From: Acidobacteriota bacterium
Lineage (GTDB): Bacteria > Acidobacteriota > Terriglobia > UBA7540
Assembly: GCA_021827255.1 (NCBI GenBank)
Contig: JAKAWO010000140.1
Span: forward strand, 1-7,730
Length of the DNA: 7,730 bases
Reading direction: 5' to 3'
This document shows, in pieces, positions 1-6,497 of this stretch. How positions within the stretch are numbered: position 1 is the stretch's first letter; each line of letters begins with the position of its first letter. Both the position numbers and the translations under genes were made by a program. The notes beneath the pieces were generated by a model. The model did not search any database, was not told where the DNA came from, and was given only the letters and a program-made list of their open reading frames with translations.

Positions 1-642
1 GTAGTCAGGGGGCACTACGCCCCGCGAAACACATAACTGCCCTCATCCCAAACAGTTCCACAGAAAATTCCCTCTATCACAAAAAGGAAGATGCGTCAGT
101 CGCTGCGAATTACCGAGTCTTTCTGGATTGCTTTCCTATGTGGCATCAGAACAGGGAGCTGGCCGAGCTTACATCGGAGTCGGCGGTAAGGTTTACAGTC
201 CCTGGCGGGTCGCCGACGAGGCGGGTATCGGCGTTTCAAAAGGGCTTCAGACCGGCTTCCGATCCTGTTCAGGACGAAGGGTTGGCGCTCGATACTGAGC
301 AGACGCGCGCGAGAGATACAGGGCTTCCCCGCTGTTTTTACTCGGGTGATTTAGCGATCGCATATTCCGCACCGATGGAACTATACCGATCACTGCTGCC
401 TTCGCATCTTGGTCGCTACGAGGCGATGTTCCGCCGGGCGGGCCTCAGCGAGGCCTGGGCGGGAAACCCATTGCCAAGCAGCCAAGCAAGCACCCGCCGA
501 CGAGGCGCGCCGGAGAAAGCCTCTGCGCGAGAAACGCCACTGCAACATATTCCTCGTTGCCAGGCCCGCGGGCGAGAGTCACGGCGATTTTTCAGGTTCG
601 GAGCGTTGTGTGGCTCTGCCCGCCGCTGTTTCAGGCGCTGGC
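1..642. other. Stretch without a convincing gene, downstream of the receptor
   Basis: No reading frame here resembles a protein family I recognise. A plus-strand frame open from 138 to 653 has an arginine-rich tail, no ribosome binding site at its first ATG, and overlaps the end of the receptor gene, so I treat it as chance. The stretch contains a GC-rich hairpin at 9-23 (GGGGC, loop ACTAC, GCCCC), a second one at 441-455 (GGCCTC, AGC, GAGGCC), and a tandem octamer GCCAAGCA at 473-480 and 481-488. Neither hairpin is followed by a T tract on either strand, so neither looks like an ordinary intrinsic terminator for the receptor gene. Decayed coding sequence cannot be excluded. Confidence 0.5.
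441..455. repeat. Perfect short hairpin downstream of the receptor gene
   Basis: The arms GGCCTC (441-446) and GAGGCC (450-455) are perfectly complementary around a three-base loop. As plus-strand RNA, the stem could gain a G-U and a C-G pair on the outside. It lies about 190 bases beyond the receptor stop codon in the direction of transcription. It could help 3'-end formation or RNA stability, but there is no following U run, so calling it a terminator would go beyond the evidence. Confidence 0.3.
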
Positions 643-3600
643 TCAGAAAGTAATCTTGCCCGAGAGTTGCATGATTCTGGGGCTTCCGGCGCTGCCGATC
701 ATGCCGAAACCGGCAGAAGTGATGTTGAAATTCGGTCCGCCGAAATTGACGCGGTTAAAGGCGTTGAACGCCTCGGCGCGAAGCTCCAGGGTCCAATTCT
801 CGTAGAGCGTGAAGTTCCGCATCACCGCAAAATCCTCGTCAAAGTAGGGCGGATTGCGCAGGTCGTAAGGCAGCGTTCGGGGCGTGTCGCCAAACGCAAA
901 CGGCGGCGGGTTCTGAAAGGCCGTCTTGTTAATGTACGGCGTGCTCTTGGGATCGGGCCCGCTGCCGTAACTGCCGTTGATCCGCACTGGGCCTCTAAAG
1001 CCAGACGTATAGTTAGCATAGCAAGACCCTAAATAGGGAAGGTCGCAATGGGCCCCAACCGGGCCGAGCGGCGTGCCTGATTCGTACGTCTGGATGCCGG
1101 AAATTTCCCAGCCGCTGGCCACATCGCGCGCCACCCGGCTGCCGCTCAGCAGGGAATGTCCCCTCCCGAATGGAAGCTGCCAGACTTCACTGAGGGTCAG
1201 GATGTTCGGGATGTCGCATGCGCAGACGGACTTTTCCTGCGCAAAATTGTACCGGGTGCGGACCGCGTTCAAGCCAGAGCCTTTGCCGCCTTTAATGGAG
1301 CCGCCGGTCCCGATATCCTTGCTGAACGTGTATGAAATGAGGAAGTAGAGTCCATTCGACATCTGCCGTTGGGCCTCGACTTGCAGCGAATTGTACACTT
1401 CGTTGCCGACATCGCCGTATGGATCGCTTAGGCCGTTGTATTGCGGAAATGGCCGCAACATTTGGCCGATGTTGCCGTCAAAGGTCGGGTATGGCAGCCC
1501 GACACTGGCCATACCGTGCGCCGCGAGGTTGGAGTTGGCGCTCGCGATGTTGGCAGTCGTCGCGGGTTCATCGAGGAGGTTGCCCAGCACGGCATATTTC
1601 GGAAGGACGGTACCGGTCCAGTAGCCGCGCCCGCCGGTAGGAATGAAGTGGCCTTGGCTTCCCGAGTACATAACGGTCAGCACGGTGGTTGGAGTTAACG
1701 AGCGTTCCAAACCGATGTTGTACGATTCCGTGACGACCGGTTGACCTCCCAAGTTGGGGGACGCGTACGTCATCCCGCCGGCCTTTGCGCCAGTGGTGGT
1801 GTTGAAGCCGGTGTTCAGCAAGGGATTGAAAATGGGCGGCATCTGGAAAGAAGGCATAGTCCCGCCATTCCAACCTGCAAGGGCCGGCGTGTAGCTATTC
1901 GGAGCATTGATGATCGGCCCGTTGCCGTAGCCAAGGGCGGGGAAATTCGCCGCCTGCGTGTCAATTCCGCCGCCCAGCGCTCCAGCGCGATCATAGAACA
2001 TGCCCCATGAACCACGTAGAACCGTGCCCTTCATGAACCGGTAAGCAAACCCGAACCGCGGCGCCCAATTGTTATAATGCGTCGTAATGGGCGTCCGGCA
2101 GTGGCAGCTATACTGCCCGTAACCGGCATACTGAAGGAGGCCGGGAACGCCAACTTCAGGATTGGTCAGGTTCGGGTTCATAAAAGTGAGAATATTGTGC
2201 CGTTCAACAAACGGAGTCAGCACATCCCAGCGAAGCCCAAGATTCAGCGTCAGCCGAGGGTTAACCTTCCAGTCGTCCTCGATGAATGGGCCGTAACGGT
2301 AACTCAAAGAATCCACTTCCGCGGCGGCATTGTAGCCTATGGAAGCGCCGCTCAGGTCGCCCAGCAGAAAGCTGGCATATGAGTTGCCGAGGCCGGCCTG
2401 AAGAGTGCCATTGTTGTCAAAACCTGCCGTATCATTGTTGCTGAACTCAAAGACGGCTGGGTAGCTGCCTAGGTCCGGCGCGAAAAAGATGTCGCTCTGC
2501 TTGGCAAGGTCCGTCCCGAATTTGATATCGTGGGTTCCGTGGACCCATTCCATGGTGTCCGAAATATCCCACTCGTTGTCGAACTCATCGAATGCTTCGG
2601 CGCCATTGCCGCCCCACTGCTCCACGGAATTGGGACCGCTCCAGGTAACTCTCGGGAACGCGGTGTCTGCCTGGCCGGAAGGTAACCCCGCAATGCCTGC
2701 TTTCGTCGGATAATCGCCGCTCACGGTCTCGTTGGCGATGGGAATGGCAATGCGGTTGTAACTCAGATTCAGTTGGTTGAGCAAAGTTGGTGAAATCACG
2801 TAGGTATCGCCGATTTGGCCCAGCCAAGGCTCTTCGGTGACGCCGCGCTCTTCGGCGTAAGGCAGCGGCATGTGGTTCCCTGGGGCGCCGAGATAATGTC
2901 GCTTGCCCCAATCAAAAGCCGCCCAAAGCCGCTCTTTGTCGGAGAAAGCAAAGTCTTCTCTCGTCGTAATCTCGTTGTTGTGATCCGTGTAGGGGAAAGA
3001 TCCCAGGAAGTTGTTGCTTAAAGTGCTGCTCCCGCCCAGCGCAGGGGGCAGATAGGATTGGAGCGATTTGGAGATCGAGGAAATGTCGCCCGCGGGAATG
3101 ACATTCGCCTGGCCGGGAATTGGCAGGCCGGTTGTCGGGTCAAAGCCGAAGCCGTCGCGAACCGTGACCCCGTTCACCGTCCGTGTGGTCGAGGGGTCAA
3201 AAATCTCGCCCGCATAGATCGGCCGGCCCAAGGCGTCATGCCCCACCACCTTGCTCGTGTTCAGCAGCGCGCTGAAATCGCCCGTCCGCTCCGCCGCTGT
3301 CGGGATGCTGATAAACGTCGGGTTGGTGGCTTCGCTCTCCCGAAATCCGTCGTAACCGAAGAAGAAGAAGATTTTGTTGCGCTTGATTGGTCCGCCAATC
3401 GTGCCGCCAAACTCATTTTGGTGTATGGGAGGCCGCTGGGAGCCGGAAAAGAAAGACCGCGCGTCGAACACCGTATTGCGATTGAACTCAAACAGATCGC
3501 CGTGGAACCCATTCGCCCCCGATTTGATGACGTAGTTCTGCACGCCCTGGCCTTCGTACATCGCGGGCGTGCCGCTGGTGTCAACCTGGAACTGCTGGAT

Positions 3601-4254
3601 GAAATCCACCGCTAAGCCGAGATTCACGCCGCGGTTGTCGTTCCCAAGCTCCTGGTACGTGTCGGGCGACCCGTTGACGTAGGTCGTGCCCGTAAAGCCC
3701 TGCCCCCCATTCACGTGGAGAGTGCCGCCGGCTCCGGTGATGCCCGGCAGAAGTGTGACAAAGGAGGTCGGAGCTCGCGGACCGCCGTTCACCGCCAGTG
3801 GCAACACCGCGTAAGCCTTGTTCGGCACCGTCGCGCCCAGCGTGCCGTTAGCGGTATTCAGCCGCGGCGGAGCGGAAGTGACCGTGACCTCTTGCGTTGC
3901 AGAGCCCACTTCCAACTTCAGATTCAAGCTGACCGTCCCGAGGGCGTTGACGGTTACGTGTTCCTGAGAGTACGCCTTGAAGCCCGACGCCGTCACCTTT
4001 ACCGTGTAGTCGCCCGGCTGGAGCGGCGACAAGACATAAAACCCGCTCCCCGTTGTGTGGACGGTAATCGCTACATGCGTGGCGTCGTTCATCCCGACCA
4101 CGGTGGCGTTGGGAACCACTGCGCCCGAAGGATCCGTCACCGTCCCGTGGATGGCGCCGGCGCCTCCGATTTGGGCTGAAACAGGACCGGCGAAAAATAT
4201 CGTGCATGCCAGCGCTAACCCAACCACTATGATAGCTCTTTGCATATTCTTCAC
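643..4254 (-). CDS. Oar-like TonB-dependent outer-membrane receptor with carboxypeptidase-regulatory-like domain
   Basis: This is a complete 1203-residue outer-membrane protein, normal in length for the large Oar-like receptors abundant in Acidobacteriota. Residues 1-27 form a signal peptide (basic start, hydrophobic core, likely cleavage after VSA at 27). About 33-117 is a carboxypeptidase-regulatory-like beta-sandwich with the typical GTVTDPSGAVVPNATV motif (37-52). About 120-255 is the plug-like region (YVNGSPD, QFQVDTSGTPAMYEGQG, YVIKSGANGFHGDLFEF). The remainder is a long beta-barrel with the NEFGGTIGGPI motif after the plug, EAFNAFN at 1161-1167, and a terminal phenylalanine (GKITF), as expected for assembly by the BAM complex. 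No clear TonB box was seen. The GTG start at 4254 is chosen because AAGGAG lies 8 bases upstream; the internal ATG at 4245 is too far from that site. Such receptors import large substrates using TonB energy. The substrate cannot be read from the sequence, but the sugar-sensor-type regulator upstream on the same strand suggests a carbohydrate or derivative. The family identification is secure; the substrate is inference. Confidence 0.95.
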   Translation of the reverse strand: MKNMQRAIIVVGLALACTIFFAGPVSAQIGGAGAIHGTVTDPSGAVVPNATVVGMNDATHVAITVHTTGSGFYVLSPLQPGDYTVKVTASGFKAYSQEHVTVNALGTVSLNLKLEVGSATQEVTVTSAPPRLNTANGTLGATVPNKAYAVLPLAVNGGPRAPTSFVTLLPGITGAGGTLHVNGGQGFTGTTYVNGSPDTYQELGNDNRGVNLGLAVDFIQQFQVDTSGTPAMYEGQGVQNYVIKSGANGFHGDLFEFNRNTVFDARSFFSGSQRPPIHQNEFGGTIGGPIKRNKIFFFFGYDGFRESEATNPTFISIPTAAERTGDFSALLNTSKVVGHDALGRPIYAGEIFDPSTTRTVNGVTVRDGFGFDPTTGLPIPGQANVIPAGDISSISKSLQSYLPPALGGSSTLSNNFLGSFPYTDHNNEITTREDFAFSDKERLWAAFDWGKRHYLGAPGNHMPLPYAEERGVTEEPWLGQIGDTYVISPTLLNQLNLSYNRIAIPIANETVSGDYPTKAGIAGLPSGQADTAFPRVTWSGPNSVEQWGGNGAEAFDEFDNEWDISDTMEWVHGTHDIKFGTDLAKQSDIFFAPDLGSYPAVFEFSNNDTAGFDNNGTLQAGLGNSYASFLLGDLSGASIGYNAAAEVDSLSYRYGPFIEDDWKVNPRLTLNLGLRWDVLTPFVERHNILTFMNPNLTNPEVGVPGLLQYAGYGQYSCHCRTPITTHYNNWAPRFGFAYRFMKGTVLRGSWGMFYDRAGALGGGIDTQAANFPALGYGNGPIINAPNSYTPALAGWNGGTMPSFQMPPIFNPLLNTGFNTTTGAKAGGMTYASPNLGGQPVVTESYNIGLERSLTPTTVLTVMYSGSQGHFIPTGGRGYWTGTVLPKYAVLGNLLDEPATTANIASANSNLAAHGMASVGLPYPTFDGNIGQMLRPFPQYNGLSDPYGDVGNEVYNSLQVEAQRQMSNGLYFLISYTFSKDIGTGGSIKGGKGSGLNAVRTRYNFAQEKSVCACDIPNILTLSEVWQLPFGRGHSLLSGSRVARDVASGWEISGIQTYESGTPLGPVGAHCDLPYLGSCYANYTSGFRGPVRINGSYGSGPDPKSTPYINKTAFQNPPPFAFGDTPRTLPYDLRNPPYFDEDFAVMRNFTLYENWTLELRAEAFNAFNRVNFGGPNFNITSAGFGMIGSAGSPRIMQLSGKITF

Positions 4255-4261
4255 GAGTTAT

Positions 4262-4268
4262 TCTCCTT
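4262..4268 (-). promoter_or_regulatory. Ribosome binding site fixing the receptor GTG start
   Basis: On the minus strand the sequence AAAGGAGAA lies just before the start region. Its AAGGAG core ends 8 bases before the GTG at 4254, an ideal distance. The in-frame ATG at 4245 would be 17 bases away. The site therefore decides for the GTG start, which also gives the signal peptide its basic N-terminus (MKNMQR). Confidence 0.75.
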
Positions 4269-4294
4269 TAAGAGATTCGGCAGTCGTTCGTTTC

Positions 4295-4312
4295 CGCGCA
4301 CTATCAAGCGCG
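4295..4312. promoter_or_regulatory. Inverted repeat upstream of the receptor start, possible operator
   Basis: The arms CGCGC (4295-4299) and GCGCG (4308-4312) are perfect inverted repeats around an 8-base AT-richer centre. The dyad lies about 40 to 58 bases before the receptor start codon, where a repressor site or a leader hairpin could act. Five-base GC arms can occur by chance in GC-rich DNA, so this is only a candidate. Confidence 0.25.
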
Positions 4313-4641
4313 TTCCGTTCTCACATCGAAAACGAAATCCGCGAGAAACCGCGCCCTCCCCCTCCGGCTTTGTGGAATATTTCTTTGGACCCGACAGAAG
4401 AACCCGTACACTGAGCGTGAACTTGCTCGCTGCTCTTGCGGCACCTGCTACTTCACCCGCGCCATCTATGACACTCCGCCTGCGTCGCGAAGGTCAAGCG
4501 TTTCATGCTCGGCCCACACCGTTCCGCAGCGCAAAACAGCACCACGACACGGCGCATCAGGGTTTGGCGCTTGAAATTGAAGAGGTTCCTTGCTCAGCGA
4601 GGCCCTTGCCAGGGAGCAGCCCGCGAGATGTGACCACGGTC

Positions 4642-4660
4642 GCAATCTATTGCATTGCAA
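4642..4660. promoter_or_regulatory. Overlapping ATTGC dyads just after the regulator gene, possible operator
   Basis: Two overlapping dyads share one arm: GCAAT-CT-ATTGC at 4642-4653 and TTGCA-T-TGCAA at 4650-4660. The word ATTGC or its complement occurs three times in 19 bases. The cluster starts 9 bases past the regulator stop codon and lies about 390 bases upstream of the receptor start. Its symmetry and AT-rich composition in GC-rich surroundings are what a dimeric regulator site would look like. The binding protein is unknown; the adjacent regulator is an obvious candidate. Confidence 0.3.
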
Positions 4661-4668
4661 AACGCGGC

Positions 4669-5850
4669 CTAGCTATACTCGCGCGCTACGCGGCTGAAAA
4701 GGGAATCGTTGGGATAAAGGTGATCGACGTTTTGAGGCGTAATGAGCTGATGGGTGGTGAGGACCGCAGGCGCAACATTTTTTCCCAAAAGAACATTCGT
4801 GGCCAAGCGAACGATCCCTTCCCCATAGCGTTCAGGGAAGTAGGCCACGGAGCCGAGCAGGCGCGTGCCTGCTTGCCGCATCTCCGCGCGCGCTTCCGGC
4901 TCGGCATTTTGTCCTACGACGGCGCACTGCGCGCCGCGCCCGCATTCTTGAAAAGCGCGGAGAGCCCCCAAAGCCACAGGGTCATTCGCGGCGCCCACCA
5001 GGGTGCGCTTGAAGCTGGCGTCCCGCAAATGCTTTCGGACGCAATCCAAAGCGGCTTTAAATTCCCCTTTGGCGTCCAGCCGCACGACTCGCCAATGGTC
5101 TGAGGCTGGTATGATTTCCCGAATCCCCGCCAAGATGCCGTCGGTTCGCATCCGAATCAAGGGCCCTGCCCGTGAGATTTCCAGCAACAAGATTTCATCC
5201 GCGGCGCACTCCCAGTGGTCTTTGGCATAGTGGCCGAGACATCGGCCGGCTATGGAGCCGGCGGCATGGTTGTCCGCGCCAAAATAGACGGCGCCAGGGT
5301 GCGGGATATCAATAGCGATCAGCGGAATCCCGGCATTTTGGAATCGAGAAGCCACAGCCGGCGCGGTGCGCTCGTCGATTTGGAACTCAACCACCAGGTC
5401 CACGTGTTCGCGGACCAGGCGTTCCGCGTTTTTCACCGCCGCCTTAGGGTCGCGCCGGTTGTCCACCATGATGAGTTCGATTTGCGCGCGTTGGCACGCC
5501 CTCACCAGTCCGTCGAAGACCTCACGCGAGAACGAGGAGCTCTGGTCCTGGTCGGCGTAACCAATTCGAAATTTGCGATGGTGCGCGAGCGGGAAGGCCA
5601 GCCGATATTGGTTGGCGCCGACCTTTTCGACAAGCCCGCATTCGTGCAAGGTGTAGAGCAGCCTGAAGACCATGCCCTTGTTTAATCTGGAACGGGAAAC
5701 CACTTCGCGAAGTCCGAGCACTTCCCCCGACTTCCGGAATGTCCCAAGGACTGCTGAAGCATGCAGGACGGACCTGACAATGTACCGGTTATTCCGGGGC
5801 GGGGGGGTTGGCGTCGAGGGATCCATAGCATCCGTTTCGCACAGCAACAT
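4669..5850 (-). CDS. Transcriptional regulator: IclR-type winged helix fused to sugar-binding periplasmic-binding-protein-like domain
   Basis: This cytoplasmic regulator has 393 residues from the ATG at 5850. Residues 22-86 match an IclR-type winged helix: an opening helix (YIVRSVLHASAVLGTF), the helix-turn-helix at about 47-66 ending in GMVFRLLYTL, then a wing with the family-like pattern CGLVEKVGANQYRLAF. From about 94 to 376 it has a type I periplasmic-binding-protein fold like the sugar sensors of LacI-family proteins: FRIGYADQ, DLVVEFQIDE, a GIPLIAIDIPHPGAVYFGADN stretch, and VGAANDPVALGALRAF. Classical IclR proteins carry a different (GAF-like) effector domain, and classical LacI proteins a different HTH, so the combination is unusual. 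There is no signal peptide. The start is uncertain: an in-frame TTG at 5862 would add four residues and an ATG at 5826 would remove eight, and none has a good ribosome binding site. The HTH is intact with any of them. The receptor gene downstream on the same strand is a likely target. The domain calls are firm; ligand and target are inference. Confidence 0.88.
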   Translation of the reverse strand: MLLCETDAMDPSTPTPPPRNNRYIVRSVLHASAVLGTFRKSGEVLGLREVVSRSRLNKGMVFRLLYTLHECGLVEKVGANQYRLAFPLAHHRKFRIGYADQDQSSSFSREVFDGLVRACQRAQIELIMVDNRRDPKAAVKNAERLVREHVDLVVEFQIDERTAPAVASRFQNAGIPLIAIDIPHPGAVYFGADNHAAGSIAGRCLGHYAKDHWECAADEILLLEISRAGPLIRMRTDGILAGIREIIPASDHWRVVRLDAKGEFKAALDCVRKHLRDASFKRTLVGAANDPVALGALRAFQECGRGAQCAVVGQNAEPEARAEMRQAGTRLLGSVAYFPERYGEGIVRLATNVLLGKNVAPAVLTTHQLITPQNVDHLYPNDSLFSRVAREYS

Positions 5851-5851
5851 G

Positions 5852-5867
5852 CCCTCTGTCAAGAGGG
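5852..5867. promoter_or_regulatory. Perfect inverted repeat at the regulator 5' end
   Basis: CCCTCT (5852-5857) and AGAGGG (5862-5867) are perfectly complementary around a 4-base loop, directly beside the ATG at 5850. On the minus strand the dyad includes TTGACA (5862-5857), which matches a consensus -35 box, but no acceptable -10 follows at 16 to 18 bases. The dyad could be an autoregulatory operator, or a leader hairpin hiding the start. It could also be chance. Confidence 0.3.
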
Positions 5868-5872
5868 GTAAG

Positions 5873-5947
5873 ATGCGCCTTCAGTGGAAAGGGACGACGG
5901 CGCCGGACCTGGGTGGCTTGAGCCGGGCGGTGTGGGAATCCAAGTGA
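5873..5947 (+). pseudogene. Possible C-terminal tail of IS66 TnpA
   Basis: A short open frame of 24 codons (MRLQWKG, then TAPDLGGLSRAVWESK) ends in a TGA at 5945-5947 that overlaps the GTG start of the TnpB remnant as GTGA. In IS66 elements the small accessory gene lies directly upstream of tnpB, often with overlapping ends, and its C-terminus often has a pattern of this kind (a strand, then a short leucine-rich helix). Upstream the frame runs into the antisense of the regulator, so the 5' part would be missing. The evidence is position and overlap plus a weak resemblance, not a clear family match. Confidence 0.3.
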
Positions 5948-6329
5948 TCCAGATCGCACGAGAGATGCGGATTCTGGTGGCGATCGAGGCCGTCGATGGG
6001 AGAAAGGGGATCGACTCGCTGGCCCGATTGTGCCAGGAGAAGCTCCAGGAAGATCCCTTCTCGGGTTGTTTGTGTTCCGCACCCGACGCGGAACGTCCAT
6101 TCGCATCCTCACCTACGACGGCCAAGGGTTCTGGCGGGCGCAGAAGCGGCTGTCGAAGGGGTGGTTTGTGGGGTGGCCGCGCGGGACGGAACCGACCCGA
6201 AAGCTGCAGGCCCATCAAGCGCAGTTGCTGTTGGCGGCGGGCAACCCGGAGGCGGCTGCGGCGCCGGTGTGGCGGCGAACTACGTGTCCTGTCAGCGGTG
6301 GCAGCGCAAAGCGCGGATATCTTCCTTAG
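5944..6329 (+). pseudogene. tnpB: IS66-family Orf2 (TnpB) accessory protein, frameshifted
   Basis: TnpB is the small Orf2 protein needed for transposition of IS66 elements; its biochemical role is not settled. The start is probably GTG at 5944 (VIQIAREMRILVAIE), which fits the usual N-terminus of this subgroup. The first frame reads VDGRKGIDSLARLCQEKLQ and DPFSG, with the conserved RKGID and DPFSG motifs, and then becomes meaningless. From about 6066 the family sequence continues in the -1 frame: LFVFRTRRG, ILTYDGQGFW, QKRLSKGWFVGWP, then LLLAAGNPEAAAAPVWRR ending near 6278. The stop in that frame is at 6327-6329, after about 16 residues unlike the family. The joined product would be about 113 residues before that tail, close to the family's usual length. 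The frameshift lies at about 6061-6075 in a TGTTTG-rich stretch. The gene cannot give a normal product unless the ribosome slips, for which I see no convincing heptamer. The family call is strong. Confidence 0.85.
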
Positions 6330-6353
6330 CGGCTTATCGGTCCGTTTCGTCCT

Positions 6354-6369
6354 CCCGGCCCAAGCCGGG
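6354..6369. repeat. GC-rich perfect hairpin between IS remnant and cytochrome gene
   Basis: CCCGGC (6354-6359) and GCCGGG (6364-6369) pair perfectly around the loop CCAA. It resembles the small extragenic palindromes found in many copies in some GC-rich bacteria, but with one copy here that cannot be tested. No T run follows on either strand, so it is not a typical terminator. Confidence 0.3.
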
Positions 6370-6393
6370 CGTCATACCTAACAGGAAATTAAT

Positions 6394-6431
6394 CGTGGTT
6401 TCATCCACGCGGCGCCGGGCTTGGTTATACT
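6394..6431 (+). promoter_or_regulatory. Candidate promoter and dyad upstream of the cytochrome gene
   Basis: TATACT at 6426-6431 fits a -10 box, with a TGG just upstream resembling an extended -10. No good -35 lies 16 to 18 bases before it. A short dyad, CGTGG (6394-6398) and CCACG (6405-6409) around TTTCAT, covers the region where a -35 would be, so an activator or repressor could act there. The start codon at 6498 would leave a leader of about 60 bases. This is a weak, pattern-based call. Confidence 0.3.
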
Positions 6432-6484
6432 GCCATGGCGCGGCCGTTCCGCTCGAAACCGGGCGCTCTCTTTTGTTGGCCGCC

Positions 6485-6493
6485 AGGCGAGGG
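6485..6493 (+). promoter_or_regulatory. Ribosome binding site for the cytochrome gene
   Basis: AGGCGAGGG ends four bases before the ATG at 6498. It supports that start over an in-frame ATG at 6435, which has no such site and would add 21 residues in front of the hydrophobic anchor. Confidence 0.5.
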
Positions 6494-6497
6494 AAAC

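Larger units (their letters stand above)
4255..4668. other. Non-coding spacer between regulator and receptor genes
   Basis: These 414 bases separate the regulator stop from the receptor start; both genes read on the minus strand. No open frame here looks like a real protein. The spacer holds the receptor ribosome binding site, an inverted repeat at 4295-4312, and a cluster of ATTGC/GCAAT words at 4642-4660. A weak stem at 4603-4614 (CCCT, TGCC, AGGG) lies 55 to 66 bases past the regulator stop and lacks a T run. I found no well-formed -35/-10 pair in the receptor direction. The size of the spacer argues that the receptor has its own promoter rather than simple co-transcription with the regulator. 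Confidence 0.55.
5873..6329 (+). mobile_element. Remnant of an IS66-family insertion sequence
   Basis: This block carries a recognisable but broken IS66 TnpB (Orf2) gene, preceded by what may be the tail of TnpA. The large TnpC (DDE transposase) gene that normally follows is absent: the sequence after 6329 passes within 170 bases into a cytochrome gene. I could not identify terminal inverted repeats or a target duplication, so the edges are approximate. The element can no longer move by itself. It lies between the regulator and the cytochrome, which read away from each other, so its arrival may have changed the upstream regions of both. Confidence 0.7.

Noticed and set aside
9..23. GGGGC-ACTAC-GCCCC hairpin as an intrinsic terminator
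   Set aside because: No T run follows on either strand, and it is more than 600 bases from the receptor stop.
473..488. Tandem GCCAAGCA octamer as a CRISPR or iteron-like array
   Set aside because: There are only two full copies and no spacers, with no related genes nearby.
138..653. 171-codon plus-strand open frame at the left end
   Set aside because: It has no ribosome binding site, no recognisable family and an arginine-rich tail, and it overlaps the end of the receptor gene. It is most likely chance in GC-rich DNA.
4240..5103. 287-codon plus-strand open frame across the spacer and the end of the regulator
   Set aside because: Its second half is antisense to a clear regulator gene and its product resembles nothing known.
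5857..5862. TTGACA as the -35 of a regulator promoter
   Set aside because: There is no -10-like hexamer 16 to 18 bases further on, and any transcript from it would start inside the coding region.
5868..5879. GTAAGATGCGCC as an IS66 terminal inverted repeat
   Set aside because: Only the first five bases resemble the usual IS66 end, and the position next to a TnpA tail does not fit an intact left end. No matching right end was found.
6061..6075. Programmed ribosomal frameshift in TnpB
   Set aside because: No convincing slippery heptamer or downstream stimulatory structure is seen, IS66 TnpB is normally made from one frame, and the element has lost its transposase. Decay is the simpler reading.
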